Of a DNA stretch of 5,487 bases, positions 1 to 4,943 are shown piece by piece. Under the pieces are notes generated by a model that worked only from the letters and a program-made list of their open reading frames with translations, did not search any database and was not told where the DNA came from. This stretch comes from Candidatus Sumerlaeota bacterium (lineage in GTDB: Bacteria; Sumerlaeota; Sumerlaeia; UBA8349). Position numbers and translations under genes: made by a program. The DNA is taken from contig DNPO01000232.1 of NCBI GenBank assembly GCA_003501375.1, forward strand, positions 1 through 5,487. Direction: 5' to 3'. Within the stretch, counting starts at the first letter, position 1; every line of letters starts with the position of its first letter.

Positions 1-2
1 TT

Positions 3-680
3 TATTGCGCGGTGGGGGTGCTTTTGATCCTCCCGCTTATGGGAATTGCCCGGCAACACGTTTTGCTATACCACGATACCGAAACGCTGTTTGCGGAAAA
101 CTATCGCAGGTATCCCACCGTTCCCTTTGTTGCAACACAATATGCCGCCGGATTGATTGCGAATCAAAAATTTATTAAAGCCTATCCCGTTGCTGACCAT
201 GCCGTTCGCCTTGCTCCCCAATCTGCTGAAAGTTGGCGACAAAAGGGCAAGGTACTGCTGGGGTTGAATCGTGCTCCCGAGGCATGCGCAGCATACGAAC
301 AAGCGCTCACCCTGGCACCAGCGGATGAAAACAATATTATCGGATATGCGACGATTGTTTTACATGCAGTGCCAAATCGTGTGCCACAGGTGATTCCCTT
401 GTTACAAGGCGCCATAACACGTAACCCACAGAACTTTGCCAACTACTGTCTATTGGGCAACGCGCTCTACCTAAGCGGTCAGTTTGATGATGCATTGCGA
501 AATTTTGAGATGGCGGAACGACTGGGCACGCCACCCGCTGACACATTGTACTATCACGGGAAGTTGTTGATCGAACGTGGCGAAAAGGACAAGGCGATTC
601 CGTTATTGCGTCAGGCGTGTGAAAGAACGCAAAACCCACAATATCAAAAAACGTTGCGGGAGGCGGAAAGCAAACTTTAA
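3..680 (+). CDS. C-terminal part of a polytopic membrane TPR protein (TMTC-like), 5'-truncated
   Basis: The reading frame is open to the left edge, so the start lies outside the window; the GTG at 12 is probably internal. The first visible residues (YCAVGVLLILPLMGIA) look like the end of a transmembrane helix. They are followed by a short segment, YHDTETLFAENYRRYP, resembling the 'W-x-D-S-x-TLF' stretch that links membrane helices to TPRs in bacterial TMTC/O-mannosyltransferase-like proteins. About five TPR units follow, counting from the GTG: roughly residues 37-69, 71-104, 105-141 (irregular), 142-175 and 176-208. TPR-type positions are visible in 'LGNALYLSGQFDDALRNFEMA' (split here as LGNALYLSGQ and FDDALRNFEMA) and 'GKLLIERGEKDKAIPLL'. 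TPRs usually mediate protein contacts, here probably in the periplasm or at the outer membrane face. Any glycosyltransferase part would be upstream and is not seen. Its stop overlaps the stop of the convergent ribF. Confidence 0.75.
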   Translation, partial: YCAVGVLLILPLMGIARQHVLLYHDTETLFAENYRRYPTVPFVATQYAAGLIANQKFIKAYPVADHAVRLAPQSAESWRQKGKVLLGLNRAPEACAAYEQALTLAPADENNIIGYATIVLHAVPNRVPQVIPLLQGAITRNPQNFANYCLLGNALYLSGQFDDALRNFEMAERLGTPPADTLYYHGKLLIERGEKDKAIPLLRQACERTQNPQYQKTLREAESKL

Positions 681-1621
681 AACTTTGATTGCTCCAGAAT
701 TACGCGCGCTAACCTTTCATCCACTTTAATGCGTTCGATCAACGCTTCGGCATTGGGGAACTTTCGCTCCTCGCGCAAGCGCTCCATAAAATACACGCGA
801 GCAGTTTTCCCGTACAAATCCTCGCCGGGGTAATCAAACAGAAATGCTTCAGGACGATACATGGAACCTTCGAAGGTCGGGCTAACCCCGAGGTTCATCA
901 TGGCACCATAGCGCCGCCCCTCCACCTCCACAAATACCGCATACACCCCCGAAGCAGGAATGGCAAAATGGAGATCGAACTGTACGTTGGCTGTGGGATA
1001 ACCCAACGTTGCTCCACGCCCGTATCCGTGGATCACCGGGCCTTCCAATTCGTAAGGACGGCCCAGCATTTCCGCCGCCAAACGCACCTGGCCTTCTTCA
1101 ATCAGTTCGCGAATACGCGTGCTGCTAATCGTCCACTCCCCATGTTGGACAGCGGAAAGCATTTTTACCTCAAAGCCATGCTTTGCGCCTAATTCCTTGA
1201 GCAGCGTGATGTCGCCGTTCGCACCGGCTCCGAAGCGGAAATCAAATCCCACAACCAGCCGATCGATACCGTAACACCCTATCAAAATATCTTCGACAAA
1301 CACTTGCGGGGTAATGTGCGAGAGCTCCGCGCTGAACTCTGGCATGACTAAAATATCCACACCCAGATTCTGCAAGACCTCTATTTTTCTATCCAACGTG
1401 AGTAATTGCTTCGGCTGGTAGGCGGGCGCAAGATGTGTTAGTGGATGATTGGAAAAGGTAAGCGCCAGTGCAGTACCGGATTCGGCATGTGCTTCATTTG
1501 TCACACGCTGTACCAGCGTTTGATGGGCACGGTGCATGCCATCAAAAACACCAGCGGTCAGAACACGCGGATGCGGCAAGTCAGGGGATAGCAAAGTATG
1601 AAGTTGGGAAAAAATTTGCAT
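677..1621 (-). CDS. ribF: Bifunctional riboflavin kinase / FMN adenylyltransferase (FAD synthetase)
   Basis: This cytoplasmic enzyme converts riboflavin to FMN and then to FAD using ATP. The 314-residue length is typical of the family. N-terminal nucleotidyltransferase domain (about 1-180): GVFDGMHRAHQ at 24-34, VVGFDFRFG at 123-131 and ISSTRIR at 165-171. C-terminal flavokinase domain (about 185-310): GRGATLGYPTANV at 201-213 with the PTAN nucleotide/Mg site, NLGVSPTF at 243-250, the likely catalytic Glu258 in RPEAFLFD, and DLYG. In bacterial RibF the first motif normally ends in HxGH; here it is HRAH (Ala32), see findings. A longer in-frame version starting at 1672 would add 17 residues and overlap the upstream gene. 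I chose the ATG at 1621 because the protein then begins MQIFSQL, as is usual, 8 bases after the upstream stop. A GGAG lies about 14 bases upstream, farther than ideal, so translational coupling is likely. It is the last gene of the kinase operon. Confidence 0.93.
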   Translation of the reverse strand: MQIFSQLHTLLSPDLPHPRVLTAGVFDGMHRAHQTLVQRVTNEAHAESGTALALTFSNHPLTHLAPAYQPKQLLTLDRKIEVLQNLGVDILVMPEFSAELSHITPQVFVEDILIGCYGIDRLVVGFDFRFGAGANGDITLLKELGAKHGFEVKMLSAVQHGEWTISSTRIRELIEEGQVRLAAEMLGRPYELEGPVIHGYGRGATLGYPTANVQFDLHFAIPASGVYAVFVEVEGRRYGAMMNLGVSPTFEGSMYRPEAFLFDYPGEDLYGKTARVYFMERLREERKFPNAEALIERIKVDERLARVILEQSKF

Positions 1622-1629
1622 GAAAAAAC

Positions 1630-2451
1630 TTACCACTCCATCTCGAACCAGTCGTTGGTTTGCGCCTGCCACTTGCGCTGGGCCGACCCCATGTTGATCG
1701 CCACTTCCAAAAAGCCGGAACTGCCCCAGTACATGAGCGGGTGGTTGGGCGGCACATCCGCATAGTGCGGGCTGATACCATTCACGAAGCGGCCATGATA
1801 CGACAGTTTGATGTGCGAGTGATCGATGTCTGGAGGAATATGTTCCGGCGTAACATTGGTCAACAAGTTGCCGTAACTGTCGATGTAGATAATGCGCCCG
1901 CTAAGCAGCCCGCCCTTAACCATGACTTGTTCAAACGTGGGAATCTGAAGCAGGCTGTTGATGCTGGGGCCAAATTCTTCAAACGGAGCACCCGCGGCAA
2001 GGTGCGCGGCAGCGGGTGCAAAAAGATCGCGGCCGTGAAAGGTTCCGCTGTGCTGATGAAAATGATAATCCGGGTTTTCAATCAACCGCGCTTCCCACGT
2101 TTTCGATTTCATCTCGACGAAGGAAAAGGCACCGTTGTCTGGGCCAACAAAGTAGTATTTGTCATTCCGCGCGACAATTGCCTGGCGCTCCGTGCCCACA
2201 CCCGGGTCTACCACACAGAGAAAAATAGAGCCCTCGGGAAAGTACGCATGACTGATCTCCAGAATAAATGCGGCTTCCTGAATGGATTGTTTGGTAATCT
2301 CGTGGCAAAGGTCCACAAACTGAACGTGTGGGCAAATTGAAAGCGCTACCCCTTTCATGGTGCCAACGAACCAGTCGTTGGTGCCCATGTCGGTCAAAAG
2401 GGCAATGACGGGGGGAGTGGGCAAATGCGGTGTCATGTGAGGATGTTCCAT
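1630..2451 (-). CDS. S-adenosyl-L-methionine hydroxide adenosyltransferase (DUF62 family)
   Basis: Members of this family, related to SAM-dependent chlorinases and fluorinases, use hydroxide to cleave SAM into adenosine and methionine in the cytoplasm. The 273-residue protein shows the family signatures in order: ALLTDMGTNDWFVGTMKG (17-34), VDLCHEI (46-52), VVDPGVGTER (80-89), FVGPDNGAFS (101-110), FHGRDLFAPAAAHLA (138-152), then IDSYGNLLTNV and a C-terminal WGSSGFLEVAINMGSA. Asp82, Arg89 and His139 fit the Asp-Arg-His set that positions the hydroxide in characterised homologues, which argues for hydrolase rather than halogenase activity. The start is uncertain: ATG at 2451 (14 bases after the kinase stop) or ATG at 2436. 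Neither has a clear Shine-Dalgarno, and the residues between them (MEHPH) carry no conserved motif. It sits between the kinase and ribF on the same strand with tiny gaps, so it is probably cotranscribed. The physiological reason for SAM hydrolysis in such bacteria is unsettled. Confidence 0.92.
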   Translation of the reverse strand: MEHPHMTPHLPTPPVIALLTDMGTNDWFVGTMKGVALSICPHVQFVDLCHEITKQSIQEAAFILEISHAYFPEGSIFLCVVDPGVGTERQAIVARNDKYYFVGPDNGAFSFVEMKSKTWEARLIENPDYHFHQHSGTFHGRDLFAPAAAHLAAGAPFEEFGPSINSLLQIPTFEQVMVKGGLLSGRIIYIDSYGNLLTNVTPEHIPPDIDHSHIKLSYHGRFVNGISPHYADVPPNHPLMYWGSSGFLEVAINMGSAQRKWQAQTNDWFEMEW

Positions 2452-2465
2452 AATCCGGATAAAAA

Positions 2466-4142
2466 TTATTTCACGATAATCTGAGTCTCTAAAGATGGTA
2501 AAGAAATACCGCGCGCCTTTTCAAAAAACGGCGTTACTTCCAGCGTGAAATTCCCTGCTTCTCTCAATTGCAACACACACTTGGGTTGCGTGGTTTTTTG
2601 CGTCACGGCGGTGTCCGGCGTTGCTTTGTTTATCACCTTGACCAACCAGACGACACGAATAGGCAATTCGGATGCCTGCGCCGTATTCACACCCCAGGAG
2701 AAGGTGGCAAACTCCCCAACGCGGTAAGTTTTTCGCGGCGGTTCCAGCCATTCAAGATGCCGTTGCAAAAAGTCCTGCATGGTGCGCCCCGGCGCGGTGC
2801 GCACCTCACCTCCGCGCTCCATTTCCGATTGCGGCACACCACCGCCCCCTTGCGGGCCACCGTTTGGCCCACCTTGCATCCCGCCATTGGGCCTCCCCTG
2901 CGCATCCTCCGGCGGCCCTTGTAACATCCCATTAGCCCCCTGCTGTTGATCAGGACGCGGCCCCTGCCCCTGGATTGTTTGCTGCGCAGTCTGCTGCAGC
3001 GGCAAATAGGGGAGAAGCGTTTTCCAAAACCCGATGGTAACAACCGTAACGATTAAGATCACCAATCCGCTTCCGATTAAAATACCCATCAAAACGGAAT
3101 TCCGTTTCCAGAAGGACTCCGGCGGTATGGGAGTGGGTAAAAGTGTTTCCGGCATGGGCGTGGGCAACACGGAAGTCGGAGTGACTGCCGGCATCGCGGG
3201 CGCAACGGCAGACGGCAGTGTTTGTGCAGTAGAAAAAGGCGTGGTCAAATGGAGAGAAGTCGGGGCAGAAGACGCCGCAGTTTCAAAAAGTTGCGAGTAA
3301 GACAACTGGCCGAGCGGGCGCATGGCCCGGCGCAGTTCGAGAGAAAATTCTGTGATGGAAGCGTAGCGGTCTGCTGGATTTTTTTTCAACGCACGCAACA
3401 AAACATCGTTCACCTCCACGGGCAGGTTGGGATTTACCAACACCGGCGGATCAGGCAGTACGGACACATGTTTATAAATCAGCGTAGGGATTTCGCCTTC
3501 AAACAACAGGCGGCCCGTTAAAAACTGAAAAGCGATGCAAGCCAGCGCATACTGATCGGTGGCGGGGCAAACACCCGCGCCCTGAATCTGCTCGGGTGCC
3601 ATGTAATACGGCGTGCCCATCATCGCACCAGTGTTGGTAAGCGCGGTATTATCCGATACGCGGGCAATCCCAAAATCCATAATCTTGATGGTTTGCTGCT
3701 TGGGAATAACCGCAATGTTTGCAGGCTTTATGTCGCGATGTACCACGCCTTGCGCATGCGCAGCGGCCAGTCCCCGTGCCACCTCGTCCACCATTTCCAG
3801 CAAATCGGATACAAACAAATTAGTGCGTTCTTCCGCCAGAAAAACATTGAGCGGCATCCCATTTACGTACTCCATGACAATGTAAGGCCGTACGCCGGAA
3901 TGCACGTCGTAAATGGCAACTACATTATTATGTGAAATTCGCGCGCAGGTTGCGCCCTCGCGGACAAAACGCGCCAGATACTCCTGACGTTGCAACACCT
4001 CGTCCGACGGAACCTTGATGGCAACCACGCGATCCAGATTCAGTTGACGCGCCTTGTAAACATGGCCCATGCCACCGCTACCGAGCACGTCCAAAATCTC
4101 GTAGCGCTCATCCAGAACATCCCCTTTGGCAAGATCTGTCAT
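2466..4142 (-). CDS. Transmembrane eukaryotic-type serine/threonine protein kinase with extracytoplasmic domain
   Basis: A 558-residue Hanks-type kinase. The cytoplasmic kinase domain spans about 14-278: glycine loop GSGGMG (21-26), catalytic Lys43 in VAIKV, helix-C Glu62, HRDIKPAN (135-142), DFG (156-158), a Thr-containing activation loop (LTNTGAMMGTPYYMAPE, 168-184), and ADRY at 257-260. All catalytic residues are present, so it should be active. A Pro/Thr-rich juxtamembrane linker (about 309-341) leads to one membrane helix (about 349-372). Outside lies a Gly/Gln/Pro/Asn-rich segment (about 391-438) and a C-terminal 100-residue domain, about 455-558, of alternating strands that looks like an Ig/PKD-like beta-sandwich and could sense a ligand or wall feature. 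A TTG at 4166 would add eight residues. I prefer the ATG at 4142, since the protein then begins MTDLAKGDVLDERY just ahead of the kinase fold; a GGAG lies 13 bases upstream. First gene of the operon with the SAM hydrolase and ribF. Substrate unknown. Confidence 0.93.
   Translation of the reverse strand: MTDLAKGDVLDERYEILDVLGSGGMGHVYKARQLNLDRVVAIKVPSDEVLQRQEYLARFVREGATCARISHNNVVAIYDVHSGVRPYIVMEYVNGMPLNVFLAEERTNLFVSDLLEMVDEVARGLAAAHAQGVVHRDIKPANIAVIPKQQTIKIMDFGIARVSDNTALTNTGAMMGTPYYMAPEQIQGAGVCPATDQYALACIAFQFLTGRLLFEGEIPTLIYKHVSVLPDPPVLVNPNLPVEVNDVLLRALKKNPADRYASITEFSLELRRAMRPLGQLSYSQLFETAASSAPTSLHLTTPFSTAQTLPSAVAPAMPAVTPTSVLPTPMPETLLPTPIPPESFWKRNSVLMGILIGSGLVILIVTVVTIGFWKTLLPYLPLQQTAQQTIQGQGPRPDQQQGANGMLQGPPEDAQGRPNGGMQGGPNGGPQGGGGVPQSEMERGGEVRTAPGRTMQDFLQRHLEWLEPPRKTYRVGEFATFSWGVNTAQASELPIRVVWLVKVINKATPDTAVTQKTTQPKCVLQLREAGNFTLEVTPFFEKARGISLPSLETQIIVK
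2829..2972 (-). repeat. Low-complexity Gly/Gln/Pro/Asn-coding segment in the kinase gene
   Basis: This stretch encodes about residues 391-438 of the kinase, just outside the membrane. It contains imperfect short repeats such as GGMQGGPNGGPQGGGG. It probably forms a flexible tether holding the C-terminal beta domain away from the membrane. Such GC-rich internally repetitive DNA is prone to length change between strains. Confidence 0.7.
3120..3218 (-). repeat. Pro/Thr-rich juxtamembrane segment with a duplicated LPTPxP unit
   Basis: This codes for about residues 309-341 of the kinase, between the kinase domain and the membrane helix. LPTPMP and LPTPIP are two copies of the same unit, and the DNA beneath them is also imperfectly duplicated (ATGGGAGTGGG and ATGGGCGTGGG on the + strand). 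The segment is probably a disordered linker. Its Thr and Ser residues are possible autophosphorylation sites, which is inference. Confidence 0.55.
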
Positions 4143-4169
4143 GGTATTGGCCCATCTCCGCAGCAACCC

Positions 4170-4200
4170 AAAAAGGCAAGCGCCGCCCTGCCGCTTGTCC
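4170..4200 (-). terminator. Intrinsic-terminator-like hairpin ahead of the kinase gene
   Basis: Read on the - strand, GG-A-CAAGCG (4200-4192, with the A at 4198 bulged) pairs with CGCTTGCC (4182-4175). The loop is nine bases and five Ts follow at once (4174-4170). That is an 8-bp, mostly GC stem plus a U-tract, the layout of a Rho-independent terminator. It lies only 27 bases before the kinase ATG and downstream of the promoter candidate at 4216-4244. It may therefore end toxin-operon transcripts, attenuate the kinase operon, or both. No T-tract follows on the + strand. Confidence 0.55.
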
Positions 4201-4215
4201 TAGACTCACGTCCTT

Positions 4216-4244
4216 ATCATCCGGTGCGGTCTCTTTCCTGTCAA
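4216..4244 (-). promoter_or_regulatory. Candidate sigma70-type promoter of the kinase-SAM hydrolase-ribF operon
   Basis: On the - strand a perfect TTGACA -35 box (4244-4239) is followed after 17 bases by GATGAT (4221-4216), a 4-of-6 match to TATAAT. Transcription would start near 4209, giving a leader of about 67 bases before the kinase ATG. GATAAG, three bases further on, is an alternative -10 with poorer spacing. It is the only good promoter-like pair I noticed in the gap between the toxin and kinase genes. Confidence 0.5.
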
Positions 4245-4262
4245 GACTGGTTTTCGGTTTTT

Positions 4263-4286
4263 TGTGCAGTGGGAAAAAATTGCACA
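4263..4286. promoter_or_regulatory. Inverted repeat TGTGCA-N12-TGCACA upstream of the kinase promoter
   Basis: Perfect 6-base arms at 4263-4268 and 4281-4286 flank a 12-base A-rich centre. The centre lies about 65 bases before the predicted start of transcription at 4209, a common distance for an activator site. Alternatively it is a chance repeat; six-base arms are weak evidence. Confidence 0.25.
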
Positions 4287-4293
4287 CCCACGG

Positions 4294-4319
4294 CATAAGG
4301 GTATATTCATCCCCTTATG
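4294..4319. repeat. Perfect 8-bp inverted repeat downstream of the toxin gene
   Basis: CATAAGGG (4294-4301) and CCCTTATG (4312-4319) are exact reverse complements separated by ten bases. The repeat begins 14 bases beyond the toxin stop on the - strand. It could form a hairpin that ends or protects the toxin mRNA 3' end. However, no T-run follows directly (a T6 comes only about 14 bases later), so it is not a textbook terminator. It could also be a protein-binding palindrome. Confidence 0.4.
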
Positions 4320-4333
4320 ATTGCAGATTAAGT

Positions 4334-4672
4334 TCAGAATCCCAAAACCAATTGCAATCCGCGATTGACCTCTTGCAATGTCTGCGCATCCAGCATTTTA
4401 ATGCGTTGGGTGAGGAACTGCTTATCCAGCGTTAGCAATTGAGACACATTGATAACCGAATCTTTGGGCAAACCAGAACGCCGCGCTTTCGCCAAAACAT
4501 TCCCCGGAGCCATAGCCAAGGTCAGGTTTGACATGAGCGCTGCGACCACCACGGTATTTATCAAACTCTTGTTAAATGCGTTTGCCTGCACAATCAGCAC
4601 AGGCCGGCGATATCCGGGAGAAGAACCCTCAGGGTCGGGCAGTGATGCCCACCATATTTCACCCCGCAACAT
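4334..4672 (-). CDS. MazF/PemK-family toxin (predicted endoribonuclease)
   Basis: Toxins of this family are ribosome-independent mRNA interferases, held inactive by their cognate antitoxin. The 112-residue protein matches family length and order: N-terminal RGEIWWASLP, the RRPVLIVQANAFN block with the conserved Arg-Pro (23-24), VVVAALMSN ending in the position where the family has its catalytic Thr/Ser (Ser48), and GLPKDSVINVSQLLTLDK. A GTG at 4678 would give two more residues. I chose the ATG at 4672 because a GGAG (4684-4681) sits eight bases before it, but only two before the GTG. The ATG overlaps the antitoxin stop as TAATG, typical of coupled toxin-antitoxin translation. No truncation or missing core residue is visible, so it is probably active. 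The cleavage sequence cannot be read from the gene. Confidence 0.9.
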   Translation of the reverse strand: MLRGEIWWASLPDPEGSSPGYRRPVLIVQANAFNKSLINTVVVAALMSNLTLAMAPGNVLAKARRSGLPKDSVINVSQLLTLDKQFLTQRIKMLDAQTLQEVNRGLQLVLGF

Positions 4673-4908
4673 TACCACTGCTCCGACGGAAGGGAAAGTG
4701 ATTGCAAACGAGCCAACGCCGGGTCCACACCATCGCTTTGCTTACCATATACTTGGTTCAACTGCGCGGTAATTTCTTCCGAGCGATGCAGTTTTAGAAA
4801 TTCCGTCAGTGCTTGCGCATACAGCGCACTCCGGGTCAAATGGCGCTGGCGGGCCAGCGTCTCTGCACTTTCAAACAAGGTGTTGGGAATGGAAACAGCG
4901 ATCTTCAT
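4672..4908 (-). CDS. Ribbon-helix-helix antitoxin (MazE-like partner of the adjacent toxin)
   Basis: A 78-residue protein with an N-terminal ribbon-helix-helix pattern: beta strand MKIAVSIP (1-8), helix A about 9-22, turn, and helix B from TRSALYAQALTEFLK (25-39). Such proteins dimerise, bind the operon's operator through the strand, and neutralise the toxin with the C-terminal tail, here about residues 45-78 ending in SLPSEQW. It precedes the toxin, the usual order, and its TAA shares a base with the toxin ATG. The ATG at 4908 starts exactly at the conserved MKIAVSIP motif. No Shine-Dalgarno is visible before it, and the promoter candidate would place the mRNA 5' end at the start codon, suggesting leaderless translation. 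The preceding response regulator gene ends 21 bases upstream. Confidence 0.85.
   Translation of the reverse strand: MKIAVSIPNTLFESAETLARQRHLTRSALYAQALTEFLKLHRSEEITAQLNQVYGKQSDGVDPALARLQSLSLPSEQW
4681..4684 (-). promoter_or_regulatory. Ribosome binding site deciding the toxin start
   Basis: GGAG on the - strand, inside the last codons of the antitoxin gene, lies eight bases before the toxin ATG at 4672 and only two before the alternative GTG at 4678. This spacing selects the ATG. The contrast with the antitoxin, which has no such site, is notable. Confidence 0.65.
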
Positions 4909-4914
4909 GCGTTC

Positions 4915-4943
4915 ATGGTATAACGATGGTCATACCCCGTCAA
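4915..4943 (-). promoter_or_regulatory. Candidate promoter and autoregulatory region of the toxin-antitoxin operon
   Basis: On the - strand TTGACG (4943-4938; 5 of 6 to the -35 consensus) is followed after 17 bases by TACCAT (4920-4915; 4 of 6), with TATACC (4922-4917) as an overlapping alternative. Transcription would begin at about 4908-4910, at or next to the antitoxin ATG. The box overlaps the 3' end of the response regulator gene. Two direct ATGGT copies (+ strand, 4915-4919 and 4926-4930, 11 bases apart) and an inverted pair GGTAT/ATACC (4917-4921, 4932-4936) cover the -10 and spacer. That is where a ribbon-helix-helix antitoxin would bind to repress its own operon. The operator part is inference. 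Confidence 0.45.

Larger units (their letters stand above)
4143..4333. other. Non-coding regulatory gap between the kinase operon and the toxin gene
   Basis: This 191-base stretch is the only sizeable gap in the window. It holds, from the toxin side, an 8-bp inverted repeat, a second weaker inverted repeat, a promoter candidate and a terminator-like hairpin, listed separately. Open frames crossing it (for example - strand 4108-4296) lack recognisable protein features and run into the kinase gene, so I do not call a gene here. Confidence 0.6.

Noticed and set aside
640..676. T6 run on the - strand just past the ribF stop as an intrinsic terminator
   Set aside because: I could not find a convincing stem directly before the T-run; the preceding CCGCCTCCCGC is not self-complementary.
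1622..1672. N-terminal extension of RibF to 1672
   Set aside because: It would overlap the SAM hydrolase coding end, and the added residues have no family similarity; MQIFSQL at 1621 is a normal RibF beginning.
1660..2340. Long + strand open frame (226 codons) opposite the SAM hydrolase gene
   Set aside because: It lies wholly within a strongly supported gene on the other strand, has no recognisable motif and an Arg/Lys-rich composition typical of an antisense shadow.
2829..2972. Possible CRISPR-like or tandem DNA repeat in the kinase gene
   Set aside because: The repeats are short, imperfect, in frame and explained by Gly/Gln/Pro-rich protein; there are no spacers.
4108..4296. - strand open frame in the gap upstream of the kinase, possibly a leader peptide
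   Set aside because: It overlaps the kinase start out of frame, has no clear ribosome site and no run of regulatory codons; the hairpin can be explained without it.
4643..4678. GTG at 4678 as the toxin start
   Set aside because: The GGAG would be only two bases before it, whereas it is eight bases before the ATG at 4672, which also forms the usual TAATG overlap.
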